From the NCBI RefSeq assembly GCF_965638725.1, contig NC_134960.1, positions 23,281,871 to 23,345,870 on the forward strand: 64,000 bases of DNA, given 5' to 3'. Each line of letters begins with the position of its first letter. The first letter of the stretch is position 1. Positions 48,001 to 59,073 of the stretch are shown piece by piece. Source of the DNA: Aptenodytes patagonicus (taxonomy: Eukaryota; Chordata; Aves; Sphenisciformes; Spheniscidae). Both the position numbers and the translations under genes were made by a program. The notes below the pieces were generated by a model, which saw only the letters and a program-made list of their open reading frames with translations, searched no databases and was not told where the DNA came from.

Positions 48001-51000
48001 TAAAAACAGAGCCAGAGCGGTGCTTCGTTAATAACCCCCAGCGGCCAAACGCGGCCTCATCCTGCAGACCCGCGGAGGTGCTGGGGCTGGGGGTGCCGGG
48101 CATCTCGGATCCAGTGAAGCGCCAAGGGGAGGCTGAAATTGCGGCGTGCTTGCCGGGCAGAGGTACCGAGCCGGGCGGTGAGAGGCCCGGGGGGCTCCCC
48201 GTGGAGGGGGTGGCGGTGCTGCGACTCTTGCAGCAACAGCTTTCGGCTGCCTGCTGCCCGCAGCACCCTGCGGCCTGCCTCTGCCCGCCAATGAGTCACC
48301 TTCACTCCCTCCAGCCCCGGAGCTTTCCTTGGAGCTTGCCCAGATGGGCTGGGGTAAGGGTGAGATCATGATGAGGCCATCGGATGCCTTTTGGGCGAAG
48401 GTAGCAAAAACTGAAGTGGCCAGCGTGCCGCTCTGCAGCTGGAGGCAGGCGGGGGGTGAAGTGGCCAGCGTGCCGCTCTGCAGCTGGAGGCAGGCGGGGG
48501 GAACCTGCTGCAACGCCCCTATTAAAAAGCAGAGTGCAGGATCCGACCTTCAGGGGTTCTCAGCTCTTGTTGCCACCCGCTCCCAGAGCGCGGTCACCCG
48601 TTTCAGTGTCTTCCCCAGCTCTTTCCAGCTGCCGCAGATACCCACCCACTGCCCCCCCCCGGCACTGCTACTCACCTGGTGCAGAGCTGGAGCTGGGGGA
48701 CAGTCCCCATTGCCTGCACCCCCTGCCTGCGAGGGCAGCTGCACGCCGGTGTGAGGCCTTCCGCTGTGCCCCCAACTCCGCAGGCGCCTGGGGGGATTTG
48801 TGTTGCACTCTCTGCGGTGGCAGCAAACCCATGGGAGATGCCTCACTGTGGCAAAGCCCGTCCCAGGCTCGGGGCTTAGCGGCTGGGTGAGGAGCTGGGC
48901 AAAGCCAACAGCCCCAGTCGGGAGGAAAATCAGCCGAATGGAGGCATGCGCACGGCTGCTGCCACCTGCTTCCGAAGGGAGGCAGTGGGGGTGGTTCAGC
49001 CACTTTTGGGGTGTCTCTTCAGCTGCCTCGTCCCTGCTCCAGGGCACTGCTGCCCCCTCCATCCAAACCCTGCCACACTGTGATGGCCAAAGGCACTGAA
49101 GCATGGCTGCCAAGGTGCTGGGGCAGGCAGGGGAGAATTGGTTATTAAATTGACTAATGCAATATATTGCAATTTTTTATTAAACCTGCATCTGGGATTT
49201 TGGAGGTCTCCTAGCTTTGACCCTTGCTCCAGAGAAGAGGCAGAAGAAGCTGCAGGGCTCTTCTCCAGGCACGTGGTCTCTGCCTGCAGCAGGACCGAGC
49301 GAGCCCAGGCAGGGGGCTGGGACACACTGGGTGATGGTGTTTAGTGGCTGGGCACACGTTTTGTCACCCGTAGACAAGCCAGGCACAGGTGTCAAAGGGA
49401 TCTGAAGGGAGATGCTAGAGGTCACAGTATGGAGTCAGCGTCAGAGGCAAGTGGACTTGACACCATGGCAGTCAGGAAGTCCTGCAGCTGGTGACATGTT
49501 TGTGCTCCTGGGTTCGTGCCCGGAGGGGGGTGAAGGGCCAGGCTGCTGAGCTGGGGCTGCTGGAGGCCACCGCCTGCCTTCACCAGGACCCCCGCCAGTG
49601 CTCAGCTTGGCCAGCTGCCGCAGCGGCCCACTCCTGTCCAGGGGGGAAAGCAGGGTGGTGGAGACTGCTTTCCTGGCACCCCATTCCTGCAGGCACAGTT
49701 AGGCGAGCAGCCTGGCCTCCCCCCGCAGCGTGTCAGCATCCTGGGCAGGGCAGGGCAGAGCCCCGCGTGCCCCAGCCAGGCTCCGGGCCACCTCCTGTTT
49801 CATGGCCACAAGCGCAGCTGGACCAGGGAGCTGCCCTGGGGGCTTCATACCTGCCTCAGCCGGGAAAAGAGCAGCTCTGCCATACAGCATGGGGGACTGT
49901 CAGCCCTTCCGAGCCCAGTGGGGCAGAGGGAGCCAGCCCATGGATCCAGCCAGCTTCCCGCTCCATACATCTCCAAAATATGTTTCCCATCTCTTGGCCT
50001 GTTAAATTACCACCTGTGGGCACTGCCGGCCTACAGAGGAGCAAAGTGGACCAGAACATGTCCTTGCAGGGAAGGAGGAGGGCAGAGGGCAGCTGGGCTC
50101 TGGGCAGAAGTCCCAGCTGTCTGCAGAAAAGCCTTCCAGCAGAGCTATTCCCAGTGCCCGCCAAGGTGGTGCGGAGCCTCAGGCATTCGGAGCTGCCCAC
50201 CATGAAAGGCAGGAAGGCTGGAGCAGGGAGCGGCTCCGGGAAGGGGAGCAGCAGCAGCACAGCAAGGCAGGGACACAGCCAGGCGATCCAGAGCAGAAGG
50301 GCCTCCTGCACAGCAGCTGGAGGCATTATTTGCTTAATAGACATTGAAAAAGGCCAAAGTTTGAAGTCTCTGATTAAACTGGCACTCCCACAGCATTAAG
50401 GTTCAGGTTTGCACAAAGCAGAGCATGTTTCCCTGGCTCTGGGACTCGGGCCACTGCAGCTGCTGGGGCTTTTACTCTCCGGGTGATAACACGCAAGGGT
50501 GTCTGTTGTCACCCACCCACTTCCCATCTGCCGTAGCCACGTACTTTAGCCCTTCTATCTCGGGAAGCACTGGAAAGCCAAAGTATTGCTGCATTCCATC
50601 TTCCCATGCCCCAGGTTTTGCTACCACAAACTTACCGGCTGCACAAGAGGGATCAACCTATGCACTCACTTCCTAAGCAACCCCTCCCCCAGTAAGCATA
50701 AAGCTTATTTCATACTTTACCAGAGCTAAATTCTAGGTAAATTAGGCCAAAAAGCTCTCCAGATTACTCACTGCCCAGCTTTAGTGCACATTGTAGGAGC
50801 AGGAGTAGAAAGCAAATAGCTTAGCACTCCCCTTTGAAAACTGAAGTTTGACATCTGCCGAAGGGAAAGGGGCTGGAGGAAAGCCCTTTCTCTCTGCTTC
50901 AAGGCTCTCTCCTAGAGCCAGCATCTCACCCTGATCTCAGCTCCCCCTGGGGAAGACCAGGGAAGAGGAAAAAGTGGTTTGGGGTTATTTTTACTGCAAA

Positions 51001-51539
51001 GTCAGGAATCAGTCCTGAACCACCATCTGAAATGATGCTCGCTGGAATGACCCCAGCCCCAGGAGCCTGCAGCCACCCCAGGAACTGCTGGGATCCCCCG
51101 CAAGGGAAGTGAGTCCACCTCTTGATTTTTTTTTTTTTGGCCAAATGCTGTCTTAAAACCAGGAATCAATCCTATTCAGATCAATCAGTGGCCAGAGTGG
51201 CTTCACTCATACCAGAGGCAGCTTTGCTTGACGAGCAGACACCCAAACATCACATCCCTCCCAGGGCATCAGCTGGCAAAGATGCAAATCTCCAAAGAAA
51301 CACAGATGGGGCTGGCTTGGCTGCAGGCTCCTGCAGGACAGATCCTGCCACCAGCCCCTTGCACCACGCTGCTCTGCTGCACCCCAAGGATGGCACAAGC
51401 CAATCCAGCAACCTCCGCCGCGCACTCAGGATCTCTGCCGCTGTTTGCAATACCCCACTAGCAAGGGCATGTTGCTATGTGCAGTCTTCAGAGGTCTAAC
51501 TCCTTCCCACCTCCGTCATTAAATTAACAACCCAAGTAT
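48001..51539. other. Spacer between PFDN1 promoter and HBEGF 3' end
   Basis: I see no gene here. The stretch holds an exact 45-bp tandem duplication (48412-48501) and an AP-1-type TGAGTCA (48292-48298) beside a CCAAT box. Longer frames (for example 49491-50399, 302 codons) have no recognisable domain. Confidence 0.6.
48412..48501 (+). repeat. Exact 45-bp tandem duplication
   Basis: Bases 48412-48456 and 48457-48501 are identical. The unit starts tgaagtggccagcgtgccgc and ends in gggggg. Absence of any mismatch indicates a recent duplication or an assembly artefact. Confidence 0.9.
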
Positions 51540-51555
51540 TTGTAACAAAGTGTTA

Positions 51556-51561
51556 TTTATT
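51556..51561 (-). promoter_or_regulatory. HBEGF: HBEGF poly(A) signal AATAAA
   Basis: The sense strand reads CTAATAAATAAC. It lies just beyond the AU-rich cluster and before the sequence changes character, so it is the likely distal signal. Confidence 0.7.
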
Positions 51562-51646
51562 AGAATATTACATTGCACTTAAAAAATAAGGGAGGTCTGA
51601 CCCTGTCATCTTGACCTACACGAAGGATACAGGGCCAGACCTACAA

Positions 51647-51717
51647 TAAATATAAATACTATGTACAGTTTATCTAAAATAAATATATAATTTAAAATGA
51701 AAAATATCTTGTTAAAT
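51647..51717 (-). promoter_or_regulatory. HBEGF: AU-rich element cluster in the HBEGF 3' UTR
   Basis: Four AUUUA pentamers occur on the sense strand (plus-strand taaat at 51647, 51653, 51680 and 51713), one inside UAUUUAUUUU. Such elements mark short-lived mRNAs of inducible growth factors. Confidence 0.7.
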
Positions 51718-53244
51718 AGCTGTTACCCTCCCACCCCTCCTGCGCCTAAGAAAGCCCCAAGCCCGGTCTCCTCGCCTTTCACAGTTTGTTCCTTGGCATG
51801 CACCGCAGTGGACGGAGAGCTGCTCGAGAGCCCCTCTGCCGCCAGCTGGCCGGTCCCTCCTGTCTCCGCACAGCCGCCCGGCCGGCAAGCGCCTCTCCCG
51901 AGCCCACTCCGTCCCGGAGATGGCCACAAAGCTCCCTGCAGTGATGCTGCTGCCCGACCAGCCCCAAAGCAGGTGCTGTCCTGCTGCTCCGGCGAGCTCC
52001 CGCCGCACTGCAGGCTCCCAGGGACGGCGCTGGCTCTGCAGCTCTCGCCTCTTCCAGGAGGTAGAAGTGCGTTAGTGCCGACCCCTGCAAGACAGCGGCA
52101 GGAGAGCTCACAACATGGCCCTGGGCTGCTCTGCCCGCGGAGCAGTTCCTGCATGGCAGGGCCAAGGTGCCCATCCCACCCAGCCTGGCAGGAGATCCCT
52201 CATGGCCACCAAAGCCGCAGCAGCCACTCGCTGCTTCGAGGGGCTGGACCCGGGAGGATGGGAGCCAGGATGCTGGGGAAGCGGTGGCTAAGCATCCCAC
52301 CCCATGTCCACCATGCTTCCCTTCCAGGGACCACAGCACTTTTCCCCCGGACATATCCACCCCAGTAATCCCCAGGGCAGAGGGGACAGTGATGAAATCC
52401 TTGCGCTGCATCTCCTTCCCCAAAATTCAACTCCTATAAAGAGCTAAAAATCCCACCCCCAACACTATTACCAACATTACAGAAATTCTTTGAAGGCATT
52501 ACTTCATCCTCACAAAAAACAAAGATTTTTCTTTTTTTTAAAAAAGAGAAGTAGCTGTGATACATATGGGCACATCTAACATCAGGGTTTGGACCAGACC
52601 AGAGGAAGTCTGCAAGCTTTCCAGCACCTGGCCACAGCCACAGGGCCACCCCTGGGGCAGAGCACGCCCCACCGCCCAGCCAGAGTAACATCGCATGGGG
52701 CTGGCAGCAGGATCCCCCCGTACCCAGCTGCAAGGCATTACGTTGGTGCAAGTAATAAGCAGAGTGGGAGTGAAAAGGAAGGGTTGTTTTTTTTTTTAAT
52801 ATATAAATAGAGGCAATATCTAAGGAGGGGAAGTGACTCAGAGGGTCAGAGAGGGAGCAGAACAAGTGGGAAAAAAAACCACCAAAAAAACCAGAAGCAG
52901 CTTCCCCACTGCCAAATGTCCCCAAAGCATGCAGCGACAGGGCAAAGCAGGGGCTTAAGGTTAGAAAGGAGGAGGTGGTGGTGGCTGGGGGTGTCAGGGG
53001 ACAGGGGCTTGAGCAGGAAGGGGAGGCAAGTGGGCCTGAGCCCCACGGGGCAGCCCAGGCTCTCAGGCCAAATCCAGTGAGCTACTTCTCCAGGCTCAGA
53101 CTGTCTTCAGCTCCTGCCTGGCTCTGGCACAGGATCCACACAACAGTCCCAGCCAGTGTGAACAAGGAGAGCCCCTAGATGCCCACCAGCCCCACTGCTG
53201 TCCCATGCCCGGCCAGGGGCTCACCTTGCCAGCACCCAGCATCC

Positions 53245-53317
53245 TCAGTGATTCACAGTGATGCCCAGCTTGATTTTCTCTTCGTTTTCTACATCGTAGA
53301 CACCCCTCTTGTGACAC
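53245..53317 (-). CDS. HBEGF: HBEGF coding exon 5
   Basis: The exon completes the split Arg183 codon and encodes CHKRGVYDVENEEKIKLG and the final residues ITVNH before TGA. This is the cytoplasmic tail, close to the mammalian one. The acceptor is ctcacag. Confidence 0.96.
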
Positions 53318-56300
53318 CTGTGAGGCCAAGCAAAGAGATGCTCAGAGCATGGAGAAGTCCCGGCCACGCTCGCCTGCACGTGGTCTTCCCGGGGACATGG
53401 ATCCAATGACTCATATCTATCCCACTCACCTGAGCATCAGCAGGGCTGCGATGATGAGGAGACACAGGGAGGACAGGACAACAGCAACAACGGCCAGTGC
53501 CGTGGTGTGGTCGTATGCGCTGGGGGGGTGCTCCACAGGCAGCGAGAGGCCGTGGCATCTCTCTCCATGATATCCTGGCTGGCATCTGGGCAAGAAGAAA
53601 AGTCTTAAAGGTTGGTGGCAACCAAGCATAGAAGGTCCTTGGGTGCCTCACACCCCCGTGGAAAGGAGCTGCCTCTTTGCTCAGCCTTAGCCAGCACCCT
53701 GCCCGTTCCCCTTGGTCCCCCTTCCCTGAGCTGGGAGGTCTGGTGTCACCATCACCTCCCTGGTACTGGTAAATTAAGTTTCTCCTGCCCCAAGCACCAA
53801 GTGAAGACTCCTAGAAAGGTTGAGCTCCTCCCAGTAGAAGGCACCAGGGTCTGTGCTCTTCCCAATCGTCCCCAGGCAGAGCCAGGCTGCCCAGACCACC
53901 TCTGGAAGTGGGAAGTCCCATGCAAGGGAGCAGAGAGGCAGCTGGACTGGAGCTCAGTGCTTCCCTCGGAGCAGGATGTCCCTGCACACCCTGCCAGCCA
54001 GAGAGGTGCCACCTCCCTGCAGACTCAGGAGGTTACTCACATAACAGAAATATAATGCTCCCCAGCAGAGCTGCGAGGCTGCCAACCCTCCCCGTGAGTC
54101 AAAGCGCACTGATGCGGCCGGATATATATATATCTCTATATCCAGTGCCACTGACCCTCAAGCTTACCTCCAAGATGGGGTCTCAGCCCAGCCCTCCTGC
54201 CCATGCGCCAGCGTCACCTCCCAGCCATGGCAGCAAGGCCAGACACAAGGCAGAGGAGCAGGACCCAGCCTGGCAGCATCCTCACCCCACCCCGCGCCCC
54301 GGGGACCAGCCCAAGGAAGCGATGATCCAGGAGACCCTGCGACACAGGCAGCCAGCCACCAAGAGCAGCCACAACCGAGTGACACCAGCCAACACGAGGC
54401 CTCATTATCGGAGAGGACTGGGGCAGTTGGCTGCTGTTCCTAAAAACCATGATGGCTCTGGGGAGACGTCACCCAGGGATGGGCCACCAGGCTGGAGAGC
54501 CCCAGCTGGCCCCCAGACCCCTCCTGCTTGCCTGTGTCCCAGGTCCTCCCCCGGCCCCAGAGATCTGGGAAGGGCAGGAGGCTGGGCAGGGGACGCCTGG
54601 CTGTCCCAGTCCCAGGCAGGGGATGCTGCACCAGCCCAAGCTGAGCCAGCAGAGTTCTCTTGCTGGCAGTCCCGAGTCCCCTGTGCAAGGACCCAACTTC
54701 ATGACAGCTTCCAGGCAGAGAGAAACTAAGCAGTTCAAGGAGCTATGTGGAGCCTGATCCCTGCAGATTGCAGGGCACGAGATCTTGTGGGCACCATAAG
54801 CCAGGGAGCTATTATCTTCCCCAGGCTCCAGAGCTGGGTGGCTCAGAGGATTGATAGCAAAGAACAAAGCCTCTTATATATCTGCCAGCTCAACCCCTGC
54901 CCACGTCAGCGGGGAACAAATGTGCACCCCTGGGTATTTCCCACAGTAGCAGCGCTGGATCCAGGTGCCCCGGCAGCAGGCAAACGCTTTCTCCTCCGCT
55001 TGCCTCATCTAGTCCCTACTCTCTACCTGCATCCCAGGGGGGCCAGAGAGGGTGGGTACACAGCCCTGTCCTTCATCAGGGCCAAGGGACAGCTTGGGCA
55101 TGGCTTTGGCAGACTGTCCCCAAAGGTGCTACCTCCAATCCACCTCGCTGGTGCCACAGCAGAGATGCTCCTCCTGCCTGCACCAGTACATCCCGACAGC
55201 CACCAAAGCCCTGAGCTCTCAGCCAAGGCTGGCAGCAGCAAGGGACAGGGGGACGCAGGGTTACAGAGTCAGCATGGGGTCTCGCAAACCAGACCTGCAG
55301 AAGACCTTGGCTGCGAGACCCCAGCCCCTGCCCACCGTCCTCTGAACCCCACCACCGCGGGTCTCCGCACGGTAGCTCAGCTGGAGCTTGCCGTGCCAGC
55401 AGGGGATGCTGGGTCTAAGTCCACGACGGATTTTGGTGGGGGATGGACATTGCTCAAGAAGCACAAGGAAGAGGCCAAGTCAGAGCCGTCCCCACACGGA
55501 CAGGGAACATACACTAAAAATATCTCCTCTGCTCTTCCTCTGCCCGACCCAGAGAATTGAAGGAACCATGACTAAGGCTCCCCCGGCACAGGCACACGCC
55601 AGCAACTCACATGCAGGAGGGAGCTCCTAGCTCTCGGATGTATTTGCATTCGCCGTGAATACAGAAATCCTTGTACTTCCGCAGGCACGGGTCTCTCTTC
55701 TTCCCCAGGCCTTTGCCTTTTCTTCTTTTATTCCCGTTCCCTTTTTTCTTGGGAGTAACCAGGCCTTGAGGCTTTGACAGGAAAGCAACTGGAAAACAAT
55801 TTCGGAAGGAGAAAACAGTGGTCAGATCACCTCCGTGCGTCAGCCGAAGAGAAGGCAGAGCAGCAAACCCTGGGCTGCTGCAGCCAGCTCAGCCCTGGTC
55901 CTCCCACAGCCTTTTGTGCAGTGATCTGCCCCCAAGCAGAGGGTTTTTTTCCATTTTTTTTTTTTCTTTCAGCTTCTCACAAATATCATGGCCTTTCCGA
56001 TTCATAAGAACAATTCTCAAGGAAAGAAAGGACTCGGGGCGGGGGAAACAGAGCTTTATGCATCTCAAATGTTGCTATTATATGCACCAGTTTCCACTGA
56101 ACACAGAAAATTGCTAATTGCCCCTTTATCTGGCTTTTATTTCCCTGATGAGCATGGTCTTTTGTAAGACCCTATTCATGGCTTTGATGGACTCTCCTTC
56201 CTGTGGGTACAGGGATGCCTTGCACACCCGGAGCAGGATTAAGAAAGCAAGCCTGGCTTAATTTTTGGTTTTGCAGAGCGAAAGAGATGGCAAGGGCAGC

Positions 56301-58932
56301 ATTCCCATGAATTACAAAAGTATGTTTTAATTGCAGTGCAGAGACCGGTGGCTTTTGGTGCAAGGCCAGCTCCCTGCTGGGATGGTGGGAACCAGAGCAC
56401 TGAGCTCCTCGCCTGGACACAGACCGAAACCAGCAGTGTTACTGGAATAGTTTTAAGATGTGCAGATGCCCAAAGAATCAGCCCCCAGCTTGATCTCGCA
56501 AGGTGCCAAGATGCTAGAAAGCGCTCACTGCTCCAATAGGGGCTTTTCAGCTCCCCCTGAACCACGGCACTTACCTCCGGTGAGCCCAGGGAAATATGAA
56601 CTAAGCCCCACGCTGCTCATGGAGGAGAGGGCAGCCGAGCCTAACCTGGCGAGTTGTAACCTGCCTAATTCCTTCTCAGCCACTTCCTGACGTAACCGAG
56701 CCTGTCTCCTCCCCGGCAAGCACCTCTCGTGCTGCGGCACACCGGTTGCGCACCTAGCAAAGTTATTTTGCTATTTCGACATCCTTCACACTACGCCTGG
56801 AGAAAACTGATACTCCAGGAAACTCTGCGGCTTGGAGAAACCCCAGGATCCGGGTGAGGCCCGGGGCTCTGCCCCAGGCTGGCAGCACAGGCTCTCCCCT
56901 CCCCTGCGGGTTATCTCCTGGCCGCAGCCAGCAGAGACACAATGCCTGCTGACCCCCCCAAGCCACCTCCACTGTCACCACCCCTCCTCCCCAGGGCTCT
57001 GTCCCTTAGGACAGCCTGAGAAGATTTGGAAGATCTTGCTGGTAGGAAAACTGGTCCAGCCCAGGTGGGCAGGGGGGTGCTGCTGCTCTCCCCCTACTCA
57101 GACACCCTGGGGGCTGTGGCACAGAGGAAGTCGCCTTCAACACAAAAGGCAGGTTTTTCTGACCATAGCTCAGCTCAAGGCATCGAGAAGGTGCTCTGAG
57201 AGGCTGTAGCCTCAGTAAGCAAATATCCCCCATGCCCTCGGCCTGTCCCGCAGACGAGGGTCAGCCAACGCCTGCCAGATCGCTTGCTCTAGGACAGGGT
57301 CCCCTCCTAAGGGGGATGCACAGAGGAGCAGGCTGGAGCATCTCCCTCCCAGCAGGAGGGGTAACAGCGTTTCCCAGGGGCTGCGTCCTGTTGGATGTGA
57401 GGGGGTCAGCCCGGTTTTGCAGGTTTTTTTTGTCACAGGCTGATGGCACAGCCAGAAAGCAAAGAAAAACACGGAAAAAAGGGAGGATGAACTGTATGGG
57501 GCAGAGCACGCTCCTCCTGGTGCCAGGTTACTGATCTCAGCACGTCACATGTGCAAGGCACAGGTACAGCTCACCCTCCTCAGCTTGCAATGGGCCCCCC
57601 ATCCCACCCCCACGAGAGTCCCCGGGACACTCTGGTCCCGAGCCTGGGGGAGAGGAGCCAAGCATGAATGCCCAGCGAGCCTAACAGAGCGACAGTGTCC
57701 CCAACGCCCCCGTAGCGGGGACTGCTGGCTGACTAACCCTGCCTAGGTATGAGGAGCAGCCGTGTGTAGGCGGTGGGTGAGTCACAGCGATCCCCTCGCC
57801 GGTGGCCACCGTGGCTACCATCTGGAAGGCAGCACGGGCCCACCAGCCGGAGCTGCGCACCTGCGGGCAGGGGCTGCCGTGCCACCCAGAAGGGCTCTGC
57901 CTTCCATCTGGCCAAGGAGTTGGGGGCCCAGGAACCCTTGGGACCCCCGTGCCAGAGACTTCAGGGACACAGGCAGCCCCTGGCACAAGGCGAGGAGCTG
58001 CCAAAGCCCAGTTGCTCCGTGCTAGTGCCCCACGGGCTGGCCCCACTCAGGGCTACTGCCACGGGCGCTCGGTACCCGGGGGCTCCCCCGCAGCTCCCTC
58101 TGAAGCGGAGCCGGAGCTGCTGCCGGGGAACCCGCCGGGCTGAGCCGAGCCCTGCCCGGCCCCTCCGCGCCGCCCCGGGGCCAGCTGCCCCCAGCCCGCC
58201 CCGCCGGACCGCACCGGCCCCGCGCCCCCCGTCCCGAGACCCGCTCCCGGACCAACCGCCCCGACCCCCCCCCCGGGACCCCCCGCCCGGGACCCCCAGC
58301 CGCCCCACGCGCCCGGCGGCGGCTCCGCCCGCCCGTACCTCTCGGCAGCTCGCTGAGGTCGTCCCCCGAGGCCGCTCCGCCGCCCTCCTTCTCCGGGCTG
58401 CCGCCGAGCAGCGGGGCCGTGGCCGGGACCGGCGCCCCGCCGCCGCCCTTGTGCAGCACCTCGTTGTGCAGCTCGTCCCGGTCCAGCCCGCCCGCCGCCG
58501 CCGAGCACACTGCGGGGAGGGGGCACGGTCAGGCCAGGCGGGCTGACCCTGCCCGGGACCCCCCACGCGTGACCGGGGCCGCGCTGCCCGTGACCGGGAC
58601 GCCCCACGCGTGACCGGGACGGGGCCGATTTTCCCGTCTGCCCCCACCCCTGCCCGTGCCCAGGGTCGCGTTGCCCGTGCCCAGGGTCGCGTTGCCCGTG
58701 CCCGGGACGCCGCACCCGGGACCGGGGCCGCGTTGCCGGTGCCCGGGACCGGGACCCTCCACGCGAGACCGGGGCCGTGGCCGCGTTGCCCAGAACCACC
58801 CCCCCCACACGTGTCCGGGACCCCCCACGCGTGTCCGGCGCTGGGGACGCGTTGCCCGTGCCCGAGACCCTCCCCACGCGTGTCCGTACCCGCCGCCAGC
58901 AGCGCGTGGATCAGCACCGCCCGCCCGTCCAT
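53245..58932 (-). CDS. HBEGF: Heparin-binding EGF-like growth factor precursor (complete, 5 coding exons)
   Basis: This is a membrane-anchored ligand of EGFR and ErbB4, released by ADAM-type shedding. Coding exons 58932-58890, 58509-58339, 55788-55611, 53585-53430 and 53317-53245 join with GT-AG junctions into 206 residues (human 208). In order: signal peptide (about 1-20, hydrophobic AVLIHALLAAV); a Gly-rich propeptide (21-72) unlike the mammalian one; a Lys/Arg-rich heparin-binding segment (85-103); an EGF domain with six Cys at 106, 114, 119, 130, 132 and 141 (spacing 7-4-10-1-8); juxtamembrane GLSLPVE with the usual shedding region; a transmembrane helix (about 160-182); and a 24-residue tail with YDVENEEKIKLG. 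The start ATG has G at -3 and +4. The gene is in tandem with PFDN1 and divergent from SLC4A9. Confidence 0.97.
53318..53429 (-). other. HBEGF: HBEGF intron 4 (112 bp)
   Basis: A short intron, donor gtgagtggg and acceptor cacag. Nothing else is seen in it. Confidence 0.9.
53430..53585 (-). CDS. HBEGF: HBEGF coding exon 4
   Basis: The exon encodes the last base of Ile131, the end of the EGF domain (CQPGYHGERC), the juxtamembrane segment and the transmembrane helix (ALAVVAVVLSSLCLLIIA onward), ending in the first two bases of Arg183. Confidence 0.96.
53586..55610 (-). other. HBEGF: HBEGF intron 3 (2 kb)
   Basis: Donor gtgagttg, acceptor cttgcccag. A short TA-rich tract (54120-54144) is the only notable simple sequence. 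No gene is seen. Confidence 0.85.
55611..55788 (-). CDS. HBEGF: HBEGF coding exon 3
   Basis: The exon encodes AFLSKPQGLVTP, the basic heparin-binding stretch (KKKGNGNKRRKGKGLGKKR) and the first four EGF cysteines (DPCLRKYKDFCIHGECKY to APSC), ending AT|gtgagt. It is the most conserved part of the protein. Confidence 0.97.
55789..58338 (-). other. HBEGF: HBEGF intron 2 (2.5 kb)
   Basis: Donor gtacggg, acceptor tttccag. It contains a consensus AP-1 site TGAGTCA (57778-57784) and a related TGACTAA (57730-57736). No gene is seen; the minus-strand long frames here are read-through of exon 2 into the GC-rich intron. Confidence 0.85.
57730..57784. promoter_or_regulatory. HBEGF: Paired AP-1-like sites in HBEGF intron 2
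   Basis: TGACTAA (57730-57736) and consensus TGAGTCA (57778-57784) are 48 bases apart. HBEGF is a known AP-1-responsive gene, so an intronic enhancer is possible, but single motifs also occur by chance. Confidence 0.3.
58339..58509 (-). CDS. HBEGF: HBEGF coding exon 2
   Basis: The exon has 171 bases encoding the end of the signal peptide (CSAAAGG) and the propeptide (LDRDELHNEV, a GGGG run, EKEGGG, then DDLSELPR). It ends in the first base of Val72. The propeptide is Gly/Ala-rich and differs greatly from mammals, as expected for a removed segment in GC-rich DNA. Confidence 0.92.
58510..58889 (-). other. HBEGF: HBEGF intron 1 (380 bp)
   Basis: A GC-rich intron, donor gtacgg and acceptor ccgcag, occupied almost wholly by a degenerate minisatellite. 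Confidence 0.88.
58540..58886. repeat. Degenerate GC minisatellite in HBEGF intron 1
   Basis: Variants of cccgggacgccccacgcgtg and gaccggggccgcgttgcccg recur throughout. CACGCGTG appears near 58564, 58606, 58826 and 58875, and cgttgcccgtgcccagggt is repeated directly near 58670-58705. The last copy abuts the exon 1 splice donor. Confidence 0.75.
58890..58932 (-). CDS. HBEGF: HBEGF coding exon 1
   Basis: The exon encodes MDGRAVLIHALLAA and the first base of Val15, the hydrophobic core of the signal peptide. Donor G|gtacgg. Confidence 0.9.
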
Positions 58933-58970
58933 GACCCGCGGGCACACGCGTCCCAGCCGCTGCCGAAGCT

Positions 58971-58990
58971 CCGCTCCGCTCCGCTCCGCT
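58971..58990 (-). repeat. HBEGF: Pentanucleotide repeat in the HBEGF 5' UTR
   Basis: Four tandem copies of ccgct (AGCGG on the sense strand) lie 39-58 bases before the start codon, probably within the 5' UTR. Confidence 0.7.
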
Positions 58991-59049
58991 CGGGCCCGCA
59001 CCGGCAGCCGCTCTCCGGCGGCGCGGCCCCGCGGCGGGTAGAAGGCGGC

Positions 59050-59073
59050 GGGGCGGGGCGGGGCGGGGCGGGG
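59050..59073. promoter_or_regulatory. HBEGF: GC-box array of the HBEGF promoter
   Basis: Five consecutive GGGGC units give overlapping Sp/KLF sites about 120-140 bases upstream of the HBEGF ATG. The tract could also form a G-quadruplex. No TATA box is seen near it. Confidence 0.65.

Larger units (their letters stand above)
51540..53244 (-). other. HBEGF: HBEGF 3' UTR
   Basis: About 1.7 kb runs from the TGA (53247-53245) to the AATAAA at 51561-51556. The distal part is strongly AU-rich, the proximal part GC-rich. It is comparable with or a little longer than the mammalian HBEGF 3' UTR. The 3' limit is inferred from the signal. Confidence 0.75.

Noticed and set aside
47111-48031. 306-codon plus-strand frame over the PFDN1 promoter
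   Set aside because: It is Gly/Pro/Arg low-complexity, antisense to PFDN1 exons 1-2 and inside a CpG island where stop codons are rare by composition. No domain or splice signals support it.
49491-50399. 302-codon plus-strand frame between PFDN1 and HBEGF
   Set aside because: No domain, Ala/Ser/Pro-rich composition and no promoter or splice context.
54120-54144. TA-rich tract in HBEGF intron 3
   Set aside because: It is a short simple repeat with no promoter context.
57961-59001. 346-codon minus-strand frame around HBEGF exons 1 and 2
   Set aside because: It combines parts of exon and intron by read-through; the real coding sequence is the spliced set at 58932-58890 and 58509-58339.
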